Positions 62,909 to 64,000 of a stretch of 64,000 nucleotides of DNA are shown here, in pieces. Each line of letters begins with the position of its first letter. Within the stretch, counting starts at the first letter, position 1. The stretch comes from Arenimonas fontis (GTDB lineage Bacteria > Pseudomonadota > Gammaproteobacteria > Xanthomonadales > Xanthomonadaceae): NCBI RefSeq assembly GCF_008386465.1, contig NZ_VUOD01000002.1, forward strand, positions 1-64,000, read 5' to 3'. Below the pieces are notes generated by a model. The model saw only the letters and a list, made by a program, of their open reading frames with translations. It was not told where the DNA came from and ran no database searches. The translations under genes were made by a program, and so were the position numbers.

Positions 62909-63570
62909 CTGCCGTCGCCCTCCGCGACCGTCGCCGCGGTCGCTTCCCCGACCACCGGGTCGCCTGCGTCGTGCGCCACCACGTCCACGTAAGGCATGAA
63001 GCCGCCCAGGCCCTGGTCGCCGACCAGGGCATTGTGGCGGACCAGGTAGGCCTCCATTTCACGGGCGCCCGGCGCCAGCGGCGAACGCGGCCAGGGTTTG
63101 GCCTGCGGTCCCCCGGCGACCGCCAGGGTCGCCGGACGCGGATCCGGCGACACCGGCCCCAACGCCGGCGCGACCAGGGGCGCCGCCTCTCCGGCCAGGG
63201 CCGGGGCGTCCGGCAGGCCGGGTCCCGGCTCCCGCCCGGCCATTCGCGGCAGCAGTGCCGCCAGGACCACCGCAGCCGCCAGGCCCAGCGCCCACGGCCA
63301 GGACCGTCGGCGGTCCGGAATCGCGGTCGACGCCGCCAGCCGCTCGCCCAGGCGGGCCGGCCACCCCGCCGGCATCAGGCGCAGCGGTTGGCCGCGCAGG
63401 CAGGCCGAGGCCAGCTGCCACCGCTCCCACAAGGCCCGCAGATCGGGGTCATGGGCCAGACGCCGCTGCAGGAAGGCAGCCTGATCAGGCGGCAGTTCGC
63501 CGTCCATCCAGGCACACAGCTGCTCGCGCAGGTCGGCGGGAAGCTCTTCATGGCGCTGATCGCGGTTCAT
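62905..63570 (-). CDS. rseA: Anti-sigma-E factor RseA/MucA
   Basis: The 221-residue protein has the RseA/MucA N-terminal sigma-binding domain (LCAWMDGELPPDQAAFLQRRLAHDPDLRALWERW, WQLASACLRG), one membrane helix (about 88-108) and a periplasmic tail. It holds sigma-E at the membrane until DegS-type cleavage. It overlaps rpoE at its start (ATGA) and mucB at its end. Confidence 0.95.
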   Translation of the reverse strand: MNRDQRHEELPADLREQLCAWMDGELPPDQAAFLQRRLAHDPDLRALWERWQLASACLRGQPLRLMPAGWPARLGERLAASTAIPDRRRSWPWALGLAAAVVLAALLPRMAGREPGPGLPDAPALAGEAAPLVAPALGPVSPDPRPATLAVAGGPQAKPWPRSPLAPGAREMEAYLVRHNALVGDQGLGGFMPYVDVVAHDAGDPVVGEATAATVAEGDGR

Positions 63571-64000
63571 GGGCGCACTCGCTCGTGTTCCAGCAGGGGG
63601 CGCAGGCGGGCGTCGATCGCCTCGCGGGCGCGGAAGATGCGCGAACGGACGGTGCCGATCGGGCATTGCATCAGTTGCGCGATCTCTTCGTAGCTCAGGC
63701 CATCCACCTCGCGCAGGGTGATGGCCTGGCGCAGCTCCTCGGGCAGCTGCGCCACGGTGTCGGCGACCGCCTGTTCGATCTCCTGGCGCAGCAGCTGGTG
63801 CTCGGGCGTGTCGTGATCGTGCAGGCGGGCGGCCACCTCCAGGTGCTCGGCCTGGTCGGCGGCCAGATCGCTGGCCGGCGGACGCCGCTTCCGGGCGACC
63901 AGGTGGTTCTTGGCGGTGTTCACGGCGATCCGGTACAGCCAGGTGTAGAACCGGGCGTCGCCGCGGAAATTGGGCAAGGCCCGGTAGGCGCGGATGAAGG
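63567..64000 (-). CDS. rpoE: RNA polymerase sigma-E factor, 5' end beyond the window
   Basis: The window holds about 144 C-terminal residues: end of region 2 (FIRAYRALPNFRGDARFYTWLYRIAVNTAKNHLV) and all of region 4 (LPEELRQAITLREVDGLSYEEIA, PIGTVRSRIFRAREAI). The match to RpoE/AlgU of Pseudomonas and Xanthomonas is clear. It heads the rpoE-rseA-mucB-rseC-mucD operon that controls envelope stress. The frame runs off the window without a start codon. Confidence 0.96.
   Translation of the reverse strand, partial: FIRAYRALPNFRGDARFYTWLYRIAVNTAKNHLVARKRRPPASDLAADQAEHLEVAARLHDHDTPEHQLLRQEIEQAVADTVAQLPEELRQAITLREVDGLSYEEIAQLMQCPIGTVRSRIFRAREAIDARLRPLLEHERVRP

Overview
The window is a GC-rich (about 70%), densely coded chromosomal segment of a gammaproteobacterium of the Xanthomonadales/Lysobacterales type. 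The gene content supports this: a DksA with a long Lys/Ala-rich tail, a FimX-type c-di-GMP protein, the block rpoE-rseA-mucB-rseC-mucD-lepA-lepB-DUF4845-rnc-era-recO, and a Pseudomonas-like S-methylthioinosine phosphorylase. Start codons are often GTG or TTG, and many neighbouring genes overlap by 1-4 bases, which implies tight operons.

Layout. 0.1-13 kb: dksA (-), then yidD-pyrC-M23 peptidase (+); folE2 (-); a minus-strand operon of methylthioadenosine-deaminase-like hydrolase, ubiG, gph and a squalene-synthase-like gene, headed by efp; epmB (+) diverges from efp; fimX (+); htpX (-). 13-31 kb: gluQ, phaR, a structured miniature element, a SUMF1-domain lipoprotein (-), rnd, tRNA-Ala(CGC), a small exported protein, tRNA-Arg(CCT), an ALDH7 dehydrogenase, a small membrane protein, pyrD-murB-EamA transporter, a Ser/Thr kinase (-) divergent from an FHA-GGDEF cyclase (+), ispG with an uncharacterised 555-residue protein (-), and xseA (+). 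31-47 kb: an RHS relic, a CHASE-GGDEF cyclase, an ECF sigma/VWA lipoprotein/membrane protein/YigZ/ABC exporter series, a cold-shock protein, a CYTH-nagZ-hpt-methylthioinosine phosphorylase operon, rlmD, a YdbH/YdbL pair, and a REC-HPt protein. 47-54.5 kb is the accessory region: a complete IS5-family element, a small gene and a 1,614-residue YD-repeat protein ending in a predicted PD-(D/E)XK nuclease. 54.7-64 kb: the envelope-stress and housekeeping block, running out of the window inside rpoE.

How the genes work together. Methylthioadenosine salvage can be traced through the deaminase-like hydrolase, methylthioinosine phosphorylase and hypoxanthine phosphoribosyltransferase. EF-P and its lysine aminomutase EpmB sit back to back. 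Three separate c-di-GMP proteins are present, and one carries an FHA domain beside a Ser/Thr kinase. The sigma-E operon carries its anti-sigma factor, MucB-type sensor, RseC and periplasmic protease.

Most interesting observations. First, a 152-bp element at 14651-14802, made of a chain of hairpins, has ends that closely match the ends of the IS5-family element at 47791-48948. Both are flanked by 4-bp YTAR duplications (CTAG and CTAA), so the small element looks like a MITE moved by that transposase, and both insertions fall on TAG stop codons. Second, the YD-repeat protein and its start-stop-coupled, lower-GC downstream gene look like a nuclease toxin and immunity pair. The protein has a Sec-type signal peptide and a perfect CRP-type palindrome upstream.
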